Positions 1-8,462 are shown, numbered from the stretch's first letter. The stretch is 20,944 nucleotides of DNA from Fibrobacter sp. UBA4375 (GCA_002391195.1 DGRZ01000031.1:1-20944); one strand, 5' to 3'. Numbers and translations: made by a program. Notes: a model not told the origin generated them from the sequence alone.

Positions 1-2399
1 TTACCGAAAGCGGACTCTGCGAAGCCAGCGGCGACGGAAAGATTGACCTGGAAAGCGTCAAGCAGTGGTACGCCACCCTAGATTCCCTGCACCTGAGCTA
101 CACCATCTGGAGCCTGTCCAACAAGGAAGAGGAATCCGCCATGGTGCGTGCCGATTCACGAGCGGTGGAATACCTTACCGAAGAAGACCTGAGCCTTTCG
201 GGGCTTTACGCGCGGGCTCTTTTCCAGGGCAAGGACCTGAACCAGATTCCGCTTATCTACGAGCCCGTATCGAGTTTCAAGATTCTCGCCCGCACGAAGC
301 CCTACCTAGTATGGGGAATTTTCGCCATACCCGTCTTTATCGTAATCCTTCTCGTTTTCCTCATCCAGAAAATCAGGAAGCGTTTCCGCTACAACAGAAT
401 CCGCACCTACGACGACCTTCTTAAATTCAGCAAGAACGAAAGCGCGAAAAAATTCAACTCAAAGCCGGCAAAGCAGTTCCTCGGCGATCTGTTCCTCTTC
501 CTGAGCACGTTCTGCACGTTAATATATCTGTGCTGGCGCTTTACGTTTTCCATCCCGTATGCCTACGGATGGGTCGCCATCATCGGAAGTTGCATCCTGC
601 TCGCCATAGAAGTCCTCGGTTTTATCGAATCGCTCATACACTACAGCGGAATGCTCAAGCTGCGGGAACATCCCCTGCCAGAAATTGCCGACACGGACTA
701 CCCCGACGTAGATATTTTCATTTCTACATACAACGAACCCCCGGAACTTTTGCGCAAGACCATCGTCGGCTGCAAACACATGGACTACCCCGACCGCTCC
801 AAGGTGCATATCTACCTCTGCGACGACAACCGCCGTAGCGAAATGCGGGGGCTTGCCGAAGAATTGGGCGTAAAATATTTCGACCGCCCGAATAACGAGG
901 GCGCGAAGGCTGGCAACCTGAACGCGGCACTCGCTCGCACGAGTTCGCCCTACGTGGTGACCTTCGACGCCGACATGATTCCGCAGAGGAAGTTCCTGCT
1001 CAGGACTATCCCCTATTTTGTGGATGCCGAGCGTATCAACACAAGCCTCCCCGAAGAAAAGCGCCGCCCCCTCGGGTTTATCCAGACGCCGCAGAGTTTC
1101 TACACGCCCGACGTATTCCAGCACAACCTCTATGCCGAGAGAAAAGTCCCCAACGAGCAGGACTATTTCTACTGCGTCATCGAGGCGGCCAAGACCTCCA
1201 CCAACAGCGTGATTTACGGCGGGTCGAACACGATTATTTCGCGCAAGGCACTTGACGCCATCGGCGGGTTCTACACGAAATCCATCACGGAGGACTTTGC
1301 GACAGGCATGCTGATTGAATCGGCAGGCTACGTAAGCCTCGGCCTTTCGCAACCGCTTGCCTCGGGTATCGCCCCTTCGACATTCAAGGAACACATCCAG
1401 CAGCGCACCCGCTGGGGCCGTGGCGTTATCGCCACCGCAAAGCAGCTCAAGTTCATGTTCAACCGCAAACTGGGCATCTCGCAGAAACTGAGCTACCTGA
1501 GTTCCGTACTCTACTGGTTTTCCCCTATCAAGAACCTTGTCTATCTGCTTTCGCCCCTGATGTTCGCCGTATTCTGCATCCCGATATTCAAGTGCACTCT
1601 GGTTGACCTTGCCCTGTTCTGGCTACCGATGCACCTAATGTCCATGTGTGCGCTCCGCATCACGAGCCAAGGGAAGATTTCTGCCCGCTGGAGCGGCATC
1701 TACGAGACATCCGTCATGCCGTTCCTGCTTATGCCGATAATCAAAGAGACTCTGGGCATTACCCTTTCAAAATTCAAGGTGACAACAAAAGACAAGCGCA
1801 ATTTCCATAATAAAGCCGACAAGAAAACCATCGCCCCCTTCGCCATAATGCTCGCCCTGACCGTCGCAGGCATCGTCCACATGAGTTATATGATTATCGC
1901 GCTCGGGTATATCGAAATTCTCGCCGTGCTCTTCTGGCTTGTGCGCAACACCTACTACCTCACCATGTGCCTGTTCCTCGGGATGGGGCGCGATTCCGAC
2001 AGCGAACCCGTGAAGGTCCTTGCCGCCGAGAACGTGATGGTGAAAAAGCAGGACGGACACGAAATCGAGGGCATTACCACGAAGTTGACGGAACACGGAG
2101 TGGACATCTTTACCGACGAGCTGAATGTCCTGAATCTGGGCGAACCCATCGGCCTCACCATATCGAAGAAGATGTACACCTTGCAGGTTACGGGAACTGT
2201 CGTTGCCATCCGGAATTCTTGCAATCCGGCAGTTCCATGCGTCTACACCGTCGAAATTCTGGACTTTGGCGGGCAAAAGGACGAATACATCCAGATGCTC
2301 TATGACCGCACGACCACACTCCCCCAGAGGCTCCAACTGAGTAACGGGCTTGTGGACAACCTGTGGAACAATATCGGCCACCGAATCGTGACCCGATAA
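1..2399 (+). CDS. GH5 endoglucanase / GT2 cellulose-synthase-like fusion with PilZ-like tail (5' partial)
   Basis: The frame is open from the window edge, so the ATG at 141 is internal and the true start lies upstream. Codons 3-245 read as the end of a GH5 endoglucanase: TESG (Glu at 6-8 would be the nucleophile), then EASGDGKIDLESVKQW, TIWSLSNKEEESAM and LSLSGLYARAL, all in GH5 order. Counting from the Met at 141: a helix at 55-75 followed by basic residues, two helices at 113-162, then a GT2 domain with STYNEPP (195-201), CDDN (227-230), DAD (276-278), TED (383-385) and QRTRW (421-425), more helices, the BcsA-like gate FKVTTK (545-550), and a PilZ-like domain at about 626-725. The predicted topology puts GH5 outside and GT2 in the cytoplasm. 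It probably makes and trims a beta-glucan; the product is unknown. The PilZ-like part lacks RxxxR and has KLTEHG in place of DxSxxG. Domain calls are firm; the full-length N-terminus is unseen. Confidence 0.88.
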   Translation, partial: TESGLCEASGDGKIDLESVKQWYATLDSLHLSYTIWSLSNKEEESAMVRADSRAVEYLTEEDLSLSGLYARALFQGKDLNQIPLIYEPVSSFKILARTKPYLVWGIFAIPVFIVILLVFLIQKIRKRFRYNRIRTYDDLLKFSKNESAKKFNSKPAKQFLGDLFLFLSTFCTLIYLCWRFTFSIPYAYGWVAIIGSCILLAIEVLGFIESLIHYSGMLKLREHPLPEIADTDYPDVDIFISTYNEPPELLRKTIVGCKHMDYPDRSKVHIYLCDDNRRSEMRGLAEELGVKYFDRPNNEGAKAGNLNAALARTSSPYVVTFDADMIPQRKFLLRTIPYFVDAERINTSLPEEKRRPLGFIQTPQSFYTPDVFQHNLYAERKVPNEQDYFYCVIEAAKTSTNSVIYGGSNTIISRKALDAIGGFYTKSITEDFATGMLIESAGYVSLGLSQPLASGIAPSTFKEHIQQRTRWGRGVIATAKQLKFMFNRKLGISQKLSYLSSVLYWFSPIKNLVYLLSPLMFAVFCIPIFKCTLVDLALFWLPMHLMSMCALRITSQGKISARWSGIYETSVMPFLLMPIIKETLGITLSKFKVTTKDKRNFHNKADKKTIAPFAIMLALTVAGIVHMSYMIIALGYIEILAVLFWLVRNTYYLTMCLFLGMGRDSDSEPVKVLAAENVMVKKQDGHEIEGITTKLTEHGVDIFTDELNVLNLGEPIGLTISKKMYTLQVTGTVVAIRNSCNPAVPCVYTVEILDFGGQKDEYIQMLYDRTTTLPQRLQLSNGLVDNLWNNIGHRIVTR

Positions 2400-2405
2400 T
2401 ATTTC

Positions 2406-2413
2406 TATCTTTG
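2406..2413 (+). promoter_or_regulatory. possible -7 promoter element (TATCTTTG) upstream of aconitase
   Basis: TATCTTTG fits the TAnnTTTG element known from Bacteroidetes sigma factors. It lies just after the stop of the GT2 fusion and 120 bases before the aconitase start. I see no convincing upstream partner element. The pattern is expected about ten times by chance in a window of this size, so this is weak. Confidence 0.2.
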
Positions 2414-2435
2414 CACCCGAAACAATCGGTTACTA

Positions 2436-2477
2436 GATCCTTCGACTACGCATCTTCGATGCTCCGCTCAGGATGAC
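2436..2477. repeat. GATCCTTCGA...CAGGATGAC spacer repeat, six 7-base words with inner hairpin
   Basis: This 42-base element reads as GATCCTT CGACTAC GCATCTT CGATGCT CCGCTCA GGATGAC. GCATC-TTC-GATGC forms an inner hairpin, and ATCCT/AGGAT can pair outside it. Its ends, GATCCTTCGA and CAGGATGAC, reappear in opposite orientation around 13013-13076 inside the helicase gene, so it is a dispersed family. It sits between the GT2 fusion and aconitase and may act as an RNA hairpin or terminator for the former. Confidence 0.7.
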
Positions 2478-2498
2478 ACTTTAAGAAGGATACTAACC

Positions 2499-2533
2499 CC
2501 TAAAACCTATAACCTAAAACCTAAGACCTAAAA
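2499..2533 (+). repeat. five CCTAAAA heptamers abutting the aconitase start codon
   Basis: Units are CCTAAAA, CCTATAA, CCTAAAA, CCTAAGA, CCTAAAA, with no spacing and with the ATG directly after the last unit. The array fills the place where a Shine-Dalgarno sequence should be, and no purine-rich site is visible there. Confidence 0.85.
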
Positions 2534-4807
2534 ATGCTTTTCAATTTCGACATGATCCAGGGCGTCTATGCCCGCATTCCCGCCCGCGTTGAAGCTGCCC
2601 GCAAGCAGTTGGGCCGTCCGCTCACCCTCGCCGAAAAGATTATCTACAGCCACCTGATCGATGGCGCCGAGAACAGGACCTATGAACGCGGCAAGGATTT
2701 TGCCGAATTCCACCCCGACCGCGTGGCCATGCAGGACGCTACCGCCCAGATGGCACTCCTCCAGTTCACCACCGCCGGTAAGGCCCGCGTGGCAGTGCCG
2801 AGTTCCGTGCACTGCGACCACCTGATTATCGCCCGTGAAGGTGTCGAAAAGGACCTCCCCCGCGCCAAAGAAGAAAGCAAGGAAGTTTACGATTTCCTCC
2901 AGTCCGTCTCCGCCAAGTACGGCATTGACTGCTGGCTCCCGGGTGCTGGCATCATCCACCAGGTGGTGCTCGAAAACTACGCCTTCCCGGGCGGAATGAT
3001 GATCGGTACCGACTCCCACACCGTGAACGCAGGTGGCCTCGGCATGCTCGCGATTGGCGTGGGCGGTGCAGACGCCGTGGATGCCATGGTCGGCCTCCCG
3101 TGGGAACTCAAGTACCCGAAGATGATCGGCGTGAAACTCACCGGCAAACTCCAGGGCTTCGCAACAGCTAAGGACATCATCCTGAAGCTCGCAGGCATCC
3201 TCACCGTGAAGGGCGGCACCAACGCCATTATCGAATACTTCGGCGAAGGCGCACGCAGCCTCTCCGCTACCGGCAAGGCAACGATTGCGAACATGGGTGC
3301 CGAAGTGGGCGCAACATGCTCCACCTTCAGCTACGACGATTCCATGAGCCGCTACCTCAAGGTGACCGGCCGCGCCGACGTTGCCGCCGCCGCCGACAAG
3401 ATTGCAGAACACCTCAAGGCCGACCCCGAAGTCGAAGCAAATCCGGAAAAGTACTTTGACCGCGTCGTCGAAATCGACTTGAACACGCTCGTGCCGCACT
3501 TCAACGGCCCGTTCAGCCCGGACCGCGCTTTCGCCGTGACCGACATGGCAGAAAGCCTCAAGGCCACCGAAACCAAGCCGGAATCTACGCCGGTCGTAAG
3601 CGCCGCCCTCATCGGTTCTTGCACGAACTCCAGCTACGAAGACCTCTTCATGGCCGCGAACATGATCAAGCAGGCCCTCGCGAAGGGTCTTTCCCCGAAG
3701 TGCCCGCTTCTCATCAACCCGGGGAGCGAACAGGTGCGCTACACTGCCGAACGCGACGGCCTCATCGACTTGTTCAAGCAGTTCGGTGCCACCATCATGA
3801 CGAACGCCTGCGGTCCTTGCATTGGCCGTTGGGACCGCGCCGGTGCCGACAAGAAGGAACTCAACACCATCGTCCACAGCTTTAACCGCAACTTCGCAAA
3901 GCGCGCCGACGGCAACCCGAACACGCACGCCTTTGTTGCTAGCCCGCTCATGGCCGTGATTGCAGCGCTCAGCGGCGACATCCGCTTCAACCCCATGACC
4001 GACACCCTCGTAAACAATGAGGGCAAGGCCGTGAAGCTCGACCCGCCGGAACAGTGCGAACTTCCGCCGAAGGGTTTCGAAGTCAAGGACGCAGGCTACC
4101 AGGCCCCCGCGGTCGACGGCTCCAAGATTACCGTTTCTATCAACCCCGAAAGCAAGCGTTTGCAGGCTCTCGCCCCGTTCGCGGCTTGGGACGGCAAGGA
4201 CATCGCCGGTGCCCCGCTCCTCATCAAGGCCAAGGGCAAGTGCACCACCGACCATATCTCCATGGCCGGCCCGTGGCTCAACTACCGCGGTCACCTCGAA
4301 AACATTTCGAACAACATGCTCATCGGCGCCGTGAACGCTTTCAACGGCGAAACGAACAAGGTCCTCTGCCAGTGCGGTGAATACAAGGAAGTTCCGGAAC
4401 TCGCCAAGATTTACAAGGCCAAGGGCACGGGCTCCATCGTGATTGGTGACGAAAACTATGGCGAAGGCTCCAGCCGCGAACACGCTGCCATGGAACCGCG
4501 CTTCCTCGGCGTGAAGGCCGTGATTGTGAAGAGCTTCGCCCGCATCCACGAAACGAACCTCAAGAAGCAGGGCATGCTCGCCCTCACCTTCAAGAACGCC
4601 GCCGACTACGACAAGATCCAGGAACAGGACGTGTTCGACATCGTGGGTCTCACCAAGTTCGCCCCGGGTTCCGAGTTCACCCTCGTCGCCCACCACAAGG
4701 ACGGCTCGGTCGATAACATCGCCCTCTGCCACACCTACAACGAACAGCAGTGGGCATGGTTCAAGGCGGGTTCCGCCCTCAACCTCATCCGCGCGAACAA
4801 CAAGTAA
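2534..4807 (+). CDS. acn: aconitate hydratase, mitochondrial-type
   Basis: Cytoplasmic [4Fe-4S] enzyme that interconverts citrate and isocitrate through cis-aconitate in the citric acid cycle. The 757-residue length fits the mitochondrial-type aconitases also found in the Bacteroidetes. The three cluster ligands are visible as Cys363 (GSCTNSS) and Cys426 and Cys429 (ACGPCIGRW), with the same spacing as in the bovine enzyme. GTDSHTVNAGGLG lies near residue 157. The C-terminal swivel domain has TTDHISMAGPW and YGEGSSREHAA, the latter carrying the active-site Ser and Arg. Codon use is strongly biased to C-ending codons, which suggests high expression. The start is the ATG after the CCTAAAA array, giving a family-typical N-terminus; no Shine-Dalgarno is seen. 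yicC follows after 5 bases and is probably co-transcribed. Confidence 0.97.
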   Translation: MLFNFDMIQGVYARIPARVEAARKQLGRPLTLAEKIIYSHLIDGAENRTYERGKDFAEFHPDRVAMQDATAQMALLQFTTAGKARVAVPSSVHCDHLIIAREGVEKDLPRAKEESKEVYDFLQSVSAKYGIDCWLPGAGIIHQVVLENYAFPGGMMIGTDSHTVNAGGLGMLAIGVGGADAVDAMVGLPWELKYPKMIGVKLTGKLQGFATAKDIILKLAGILTVKGGTNAIIEYFGEGARSLSATGKATIANMGAEVGATCSTFSYDDSMSRYLKVTGRADVAAAADKIAEHLKADPEVEANPEKYFDRVVEIDLNTLVPHFNGPFSPDRAFAVTDMAESLKATETKPESTPVVSAALIGSCTNSSYEDLFMAANMIKQALAKGLSPKCPLLINPGSEQVRYTAERDGLIDLFKQFGATIMTNACGPCIGRWDRAGADKKELNTIVHSFNRNFAKRADGNPNTHAFVASPLMAVIAALSGDIRFNPMTDTLVNNEGKAVKLDPPEQCELPPKGFEVKDAGYQAPAVDGSKITVSINPESKRLQALAPFAAWDGKDIAGAPLLIKAKGKCTTDHISMAGPWLNYRGHLENISNNMLIGAVNAFNGETNKVLCQCGEYKEVPELAKIYKAKGTGSIVIGDENYGEGSSREHAAMEPRFLGVKAVIVKSFARIHETNLKKQGMLALTFKNAADYDKIQEQDVFDIVGLTKFAPGSEFTLVAHHKDGSVDNIALCHTYNEQQWAWFKAGSALNLIRANNK

Positions 4808-4812
4808 GAAAA

Positions 4813-5694
4813 ATGTCCATCATTTCCATGACCGGGTTCGGCAAGAGCGAATCCACCCTGAACGGAACCACCTGCGTTATCGAAGTGCGCAGTGTGAACA
4901 GCCGTTTCCTTGAAATTTCCAGCAAAATCCCCAAAAACTTCGCCTACCTAGAAAACGACCTGAAGGCAATTATCAAGGACAAACTTGCCCGTGGCTCGGT
5001 GAACCTGTCCATCACGCTCGGCGAAGGGGCCGTCGGGAACATTCCCGTGTGCTACAACGAAGCCGCAGTCGCCAAGTTCGTGGAAATCACCAAGGCCATG
5101 CAGGCCAAATACGGCATCGAAGGCGATATCAAGCTGGAACACGTGCTGGCCATTCCCGAAGTGCTGCAGTTCACCGACGCCGGTGCCGACAACGAAGCCT
5201 GGGCCGCCCACTTAAAAAGTGAACTCTCCAAGGCCCTGGACGGTGTCATCACCATGCGGGAAAAGGAAGGGGCCAACCTGGCCGCCGACCTCACAAAGCG
5301 GGTCGCCCATCTAGAAGACGTGCTCGCGAAAATCGAGGTACTTGACCCGCAGAGAATCGAAGCCTGGAAAGTCAAGTTCAAGGAGCGGGTGGACGCCCTG
5401 ATGAAGGACAGCGAAATCGACGACGTACGACTGCTGCAAGAAGCCTGCATCATGGCCGACAAGCTGGACATCCACGAAGAGATTACCCGCTTCCACAGCC
5501 ACAACAAGCTGTTCCTGGACGCCCTCAAGAAGGGCGGTGCACAAGGAAAGAACCTCGGGTTTATCCTTCAGGAGATGGGCCGCGAGGCCAACACTCTCGG
5601 GACCAAGTGCCAGAGCGCAGAAATTGCGGCCCTTGCCATCGAACTCAAGAACGAAATCGAGTGCATTAGGGAGCAAAGCCTCAACATCGCATAA
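4813..5694 (+). CDS. yicC: YicC family endoribonuclease
   Basis: 293 residues starting MSIISMTGFGKSES, which is the typical YicC N-terminus and decides the start over an earlier in-frame ATG at 4750 inside aconitase. The N-terminal YicC domain covers about residues 1-155. The C-terminal DUF1732 region ends with LQEMGREANTLGTKCQSAEI and IELKNEIECIREQSLNI, close to E. coli YicC. E. coli YicC has been shown to be an endoribonuclease acting in small-RNA turnover; the substrate here is unknown. In many genomes it precedes gmk; here it follows aconitase and is convergent with an antiporter gene 36 bases away. No Shine-Dalgarno is obvious, so translation may be coupled to aconitase. Confidence 0.93.
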   Translation: MSIISMTGFGKSESTLNGTTCVIEVRSVNSRFLEISSKIPKNFAYLENDLKAIIKDKLARGSVNLSITLGEGAVGNIPVCYNEAAVAKFVEITKAMQAKYGIEGDIKLEHVLAIPEVLQFTDAGADNEAWAAHLKSELSKALDGVITMREKEGANLAADLTKRVAHLEDVLAKIEVLDPQRIEAWKVKFKERVDALMKDSEIDDVRLLQEACIMADKLDIHEEITRFHSHNKLFLDALKKGGAQGKNLGFILQEMGREANTLGTKCQSAEIAALAIELKNEIECIREQSLNIA

Positions 5695-5730
5695 GGCGAG
5701 CGACATAAAGTCCTAGCCGAGCGGGGAGCA

Positions 5731-6900
5731 CTACAACAATTTTTTATAGGTCTTATCGATAGCGATAGCGCCAAGCGGGGCCGTAATCATAATGGAAAGT
5801 GCGGCTAGCGTCAGCACGTTATTTCCGCAAGCAAGTCCATAAGAAAGCGGCACACCGCCGATTGCCGCCTGAACCGTTGCCTTGGGCATATAGGCCAGCA
5901 TACAGAAGAGCCGTTCCTTCTTGTTCAATACAGACCGAACCATGCATGTCCAGACACCAAACATTCTGAAGAACATGGCCCCGAACACCACAAGAACAAC
6001 ACCTATTCCCGATGCGAGGGCGAATTTTACATCCAAGGCGCTGCCAACCAACACAAACAGCACCACCTCGGCAGCCACCCAGAGCTTGGTGAATTTTTCC
6101 GAAAGCCTCTGGGCAAGCACCTGATGCCGCGCGAAGATACAGGCCGCAATGGCCACTACCGCAATCATGCTGGAAAAGGGCACCACTCCTGACAGGTCGT
6201 GTTCCAAATCATTCAGCAAAAAGGCAAAGCTCAGGATTATCATGACTTTTACCGTATCGCGAATATGGAAACGCTTGAAGAACAGAACCAGCAAAAGTCC
6301 AAGGGCAACACCGACGGCTATGCCGAGCAATATGGCTATGGGAACCTGCGCAAAGCTTGCCGCCGAAACCGAATCTCCCTTCAACAGTGCCAAAAAAGCC
6401 GAAAACATCACCAGCACATAGACGTCATCCAGGGACGCCCCCGCCAAAAGCATCTGGGGAATTCCGTGTTCTACTCCCCTGCCCTCCGATTTCAGCTTCA
6501 GCATCCGGGGCACGACAACCGCCGGCGACACAGCAGCAATGGTGCTCCCCATCAGTGCTGCCTCCCAGTATGTCACGCCCATAAATATTGGCGCAAGAAT
6601 CACCACACCAATCATTTCTGCTGTGGCCGGCACAAAACACATCATCAACGCGGGCCGTCCGATATTTTTGAAATCGTGAAGGCTCAGGGAAAGCCCTGCC
6701 CGGGTTAGGATAATGACCAAAGCAAGTTCCCGCAGGTCCGGTGCAAAATCCAGAAATTTAGACTGGAGCAAATCGAGACAATGAGGCCCGAGCAAGATAC
6801 CCGTGATAATCATCCCGAGAATGGCTGGCAGACGGAGCTTTACAAAAACAAACCCGAGGGCTAGCCCAACCAAGAAGATATAGGCTAAACTGGTCAGCAC
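5731..6900 (-). CDS. cation:proton antiporter (CPA family)
   Basis: 389-residue, very hydrophobic protein with about 11-12 predicted helices and no cytosolic regulatory domain, so it is a bare antiporter core. TIAAVSPAVVVPRM (near residue 120) and GASLDDV (Asp158-Asp159, the likely ion/proton site) are typical of CPA-type Na+/H+ exchangers. It would exchange Na+ or K+ for protons at the inner membrane; the ion cannot be read from sequence. The start is GTG at 6900, inside the last codons of pepA with a 7-base overlap and a GGGAG about 12 bases upstream, so translation is probably coupled to pepA. The product keeps a complete first helix from this start. Confidence 0.88.
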   Translation of the reverse strand: MLTSLAYIFLVGLALGFVFVKLRLPAILGMIITGILLGPHCLDLLQSKFLDFAPDLRELALVIILTRAGLSLSLHDFKNIGRPALMMCFVPATAEMIGVVILAPIFMGVTYWEAALMGSTIAAVSPAVVVPRMLKLKSEGRGVEHGIPQMLLAGASLDDVYVLVMFSAFLALLKGDSVSAASFAQVPIAILLGIAVGVALGLLLVLFFKRFHIRDTVKVMIILSFAFLLNDLEHDLSGVVPFSSMIAVVAIAACIFARHQVLAQRLSEKFTKLWVAAEVVLFVLVGSALDVKFALASGIGVVLVVFGAMFFRMFGVWTCMVRSVLNKKERLFCMLAYMPKATVQAAIGGVPLSYGLACGNNVLTLAALSIMITAPLGAIAIDKTYKKLL

Positions 6901-8411
6901 CCGGCACTCATCTCCCTTGCCAGTTCAATCAAGGTCTGTACGCCGAATCCGGTGGCGCCGTATTCGGTGTATTTCCAATTCTTGGTCACAAAGGCGGTGC
7001 CCGCGATATCCCAGTGGGCCCAGGCGGTGTTCTCGGGAACGAATTCTTGCAAGAAGAGGGCGGCAGATATAGCACCTGCGTCGCTCCCGGTGTTCTTCAG
7101 GTCGGCGAATTTGTCCTTGAGGGCGTCGGCGTATTCTTCTTCGAGAGGCATGCTCCAGAACTTTTCGCAGCAGGCCTCGCCGCAGTTGATGACCTTCAGG
7201 GCAAGGTCGTCGTCGTTGCTGAAAAATCCAGTTACCGCATAGCCCAGGGCACGGACCATGGCTCCGGTGAGGGTGGCAAGGTCCACGATGTGGGTGGCCC
7301 CAATCAGGCCCGCTTCGGCAAGTCCGTCGGAGAGGACCAGGCGGCCTTCGGCGTCGGTGTTGTCCACCATGACGGTCTTGCCGTTTTTCGCCTTGAAGAT
7401 ATCGCCCGGCAGCACCGACTTGTTGCCGATGGCGTTTTCGGCCAGGCAGCACACGGCACTCACGCGAATCGGGAGTTTGAGCGTTGCAATAGCCTGGATG
7501 GCGGCCAGCGCGGTGGCCGCACCGCTCATGTCGCTGATCATCTCGGGCATGGACTTGGCGGGTTTGAGGCAGAGTCCGCCGGTGTCGAAGGTAAGGCCCT
7601 TGCCGACGATGACCAGGTGGTCGCGGGAGGTTCTTTTTGCGGACTTTGCGCTAGAGGATTTGCCTGCAGATTTGCCAGCCGCAAATTTCGTGCCGTCGTA
7701 GCTGAGGGTAATCATGTGGGGCTCGTGGGAGCTGCCCTTGCCCACAGTCACGTGACCCATAAAGCCTTCTTTTTCCAGCTGCTTCATGTTCCGCACCTTG
7801 ATGGAAAGCCCCGGCGTGTACTTGGCGATAGTCTTTGCATCTTCTACGAAGGCGGCGGGGTAGAGGTCAGAGGCGCTGGTGTTGATCAGGTTTCGTGCCA
7901 GGGTGATGGCCTTCTGCTCTACGGCCACTTCTTCGGCGATTTTCTTGAAGGCGGCGGCACGGTCATCGGCCACGATCTCGAAGGTCACCTGGAAATTTTC
8001 TTTCTGCTTGCTCTTGTAGGCGTCGAACTTGTAATCGGCGTAATGGAGTCCGTGGAGTATGGCCTTGAACTGTTCGTCGGCGGCGTCGGCCAAGAACAGG
8101 CTCACGCAGGGAATTTGCCGCTTCATGGCTTTTTGGGCCAGGCGGTAGGCGGCCATGCGCAAGTGGTCAAGGGCGGAAAGTCCGCGTTCCTTGGCGGCAT
8201 CCACAAAGAAGGTGTTGCATCCGTCGATTTCTAGAAATTCCAGGTCTTCGAAGGGCCCATCCTTGATGCCCTTCAGCACGGATTCCACCTGGGATTCACC
8301 CTTGGGGGAAAGCACTTTTGAAAATTGGATGGACTCTTTGACAAAGAAAAGGGCGTAGGCCTTGTTGTCGTTAACCTTGACGGTTTCAGCAGCTATAATG
8401 TTCAATTTCAT
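6894..8411 (-). CDS. pepA: leucyl aminopeptidase, peptidase family M17
   Basis: 505-residue cytosolic enzyme that removes N-terminal amino acids from peptides using two metal ions. Family residues are seen at Lys271 (VGKG), Asp276 (TFDTGG), Asp294 (SDMSGAA), and Asp353, Glu355 and Arg357 in NTDAEGRL, almost the same numbering as E. coli PepA. The start MKLNIIAAE at 8411 is chosen because the frame running further upstream is only the antisense of the neighbouring barrel gene. No Shine-Dalgarno is visible. Residues about 243-264 form a Lys/Ser/Ala-rich insert (AAGKSAGKSSSAKSAKR) just before the catalytic VGKG strand, where relatives usually have a short turn. It is first in a two-gene unit with the antiporter and divergent from the barrel gene. 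Confidence 0.96.
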   Translation of the reverse strand: MKLNIIAAETVKVNDNKAYALFFVKESIQFSKVLSPKGESQVESVLKGIKDGPFEDLEFLEIDGCNTFFVDAAKERGLSALDHLRMAAYRLAQKAMKRQIPCVSLFLADAADEQFKAILHGLHYADYKFDAYKSKQKENFQVTFEIVADDRAAAFKKIAEEVAVEQKAITLARNLINTSASDLYPAAFVEDAKTIAKYTPGLSIKVRNMKQLEKEGFMGHVTVGKGSSHEPHMITLSYDGTKFAAGKSAGKSSSAKSAKRTSRDHLVIVGKGLTFDTGGLCLKPAKSMPEMISDMSGAATALAAIQAIATLKLPIRVSAVCCLAENAIGNKSVLPGDIFKAKNGKTVMVDNTDAEGRLVLSDGLAEAGLIGATHIVDLATLTGAMVRALGYAVTGFFSNDDDLALKVINCGEACCEKFWSMPLEEEYADALKDKFADLKNTGSDAGAISAALFLQEFVPENTAWAHWDIAGTAFVTKNWKYTEYGATGFGVQTLIELAREMSAGC

Positions 8412-8415
8412 GGCC

Positions 8416-8423
8416 CAAATGTA
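8416..8423 (-). promoter_or_regulatory. possible -7 element (TACATTTG) for pepA
   Basis: On the minus strand TACATTTG fits TAnnTTTG and ends only 4 bases before the pepA ATG. If used, the transcript would start at or next to the start codon, in line with the missing Shine-Dalgarno. Chance occurrence is quite possible. Confidence 0.2.
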
Positions 8424-8432
8424 GAAAATTGC

Positions 8433-8438
8433 TATAAT
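8433..8438 (+). promoter_or_regulatory. possible -10 box TATAAT for the barrel-protein operon
   Basis: A perfect TATAAT lies 24 bases before the ATG at 8463 in the 51-base divergent spacer. The place of a -35 box 17 bases upstream (ATGGCC) does not match TTGACA. A GGAGG at 8453-8457 is the ribosome-binding site. Confidence 0.35.
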
Positions 8439-8462
8439 TAGAGTGTATAAATGGAGGATTCT

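Noticed and set aside
2499..2533. Telomere-type repeat marking a linear chromosome end
   Set aside because: The array is internal, short, degenerate and directly followed by a gene; other arrays in the window use other words with the same period.
2528..4732. 734-residue open frame antisense to aconitase
   Set aside because: It mirrors aconitase and arises from the strong C-ending codon bias; its product is rich in Val, His and Gly repeats without domain motifs, and it lacks a ribosome-binding site.
4750..4812. Earlier start for YicC inside aconitase
   Set aside because: The conserved N-terminus is MSIISMTGFG; the extra 21 residues read from the aconitase 3' end in another frame.
7014..8234. 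406-residue open frame antisense to pepA
   Set aside because: pepA is confirmed by its M17 motifs; the opposite frame has low-complexity Gly/Val/His content and no recognisable domain.
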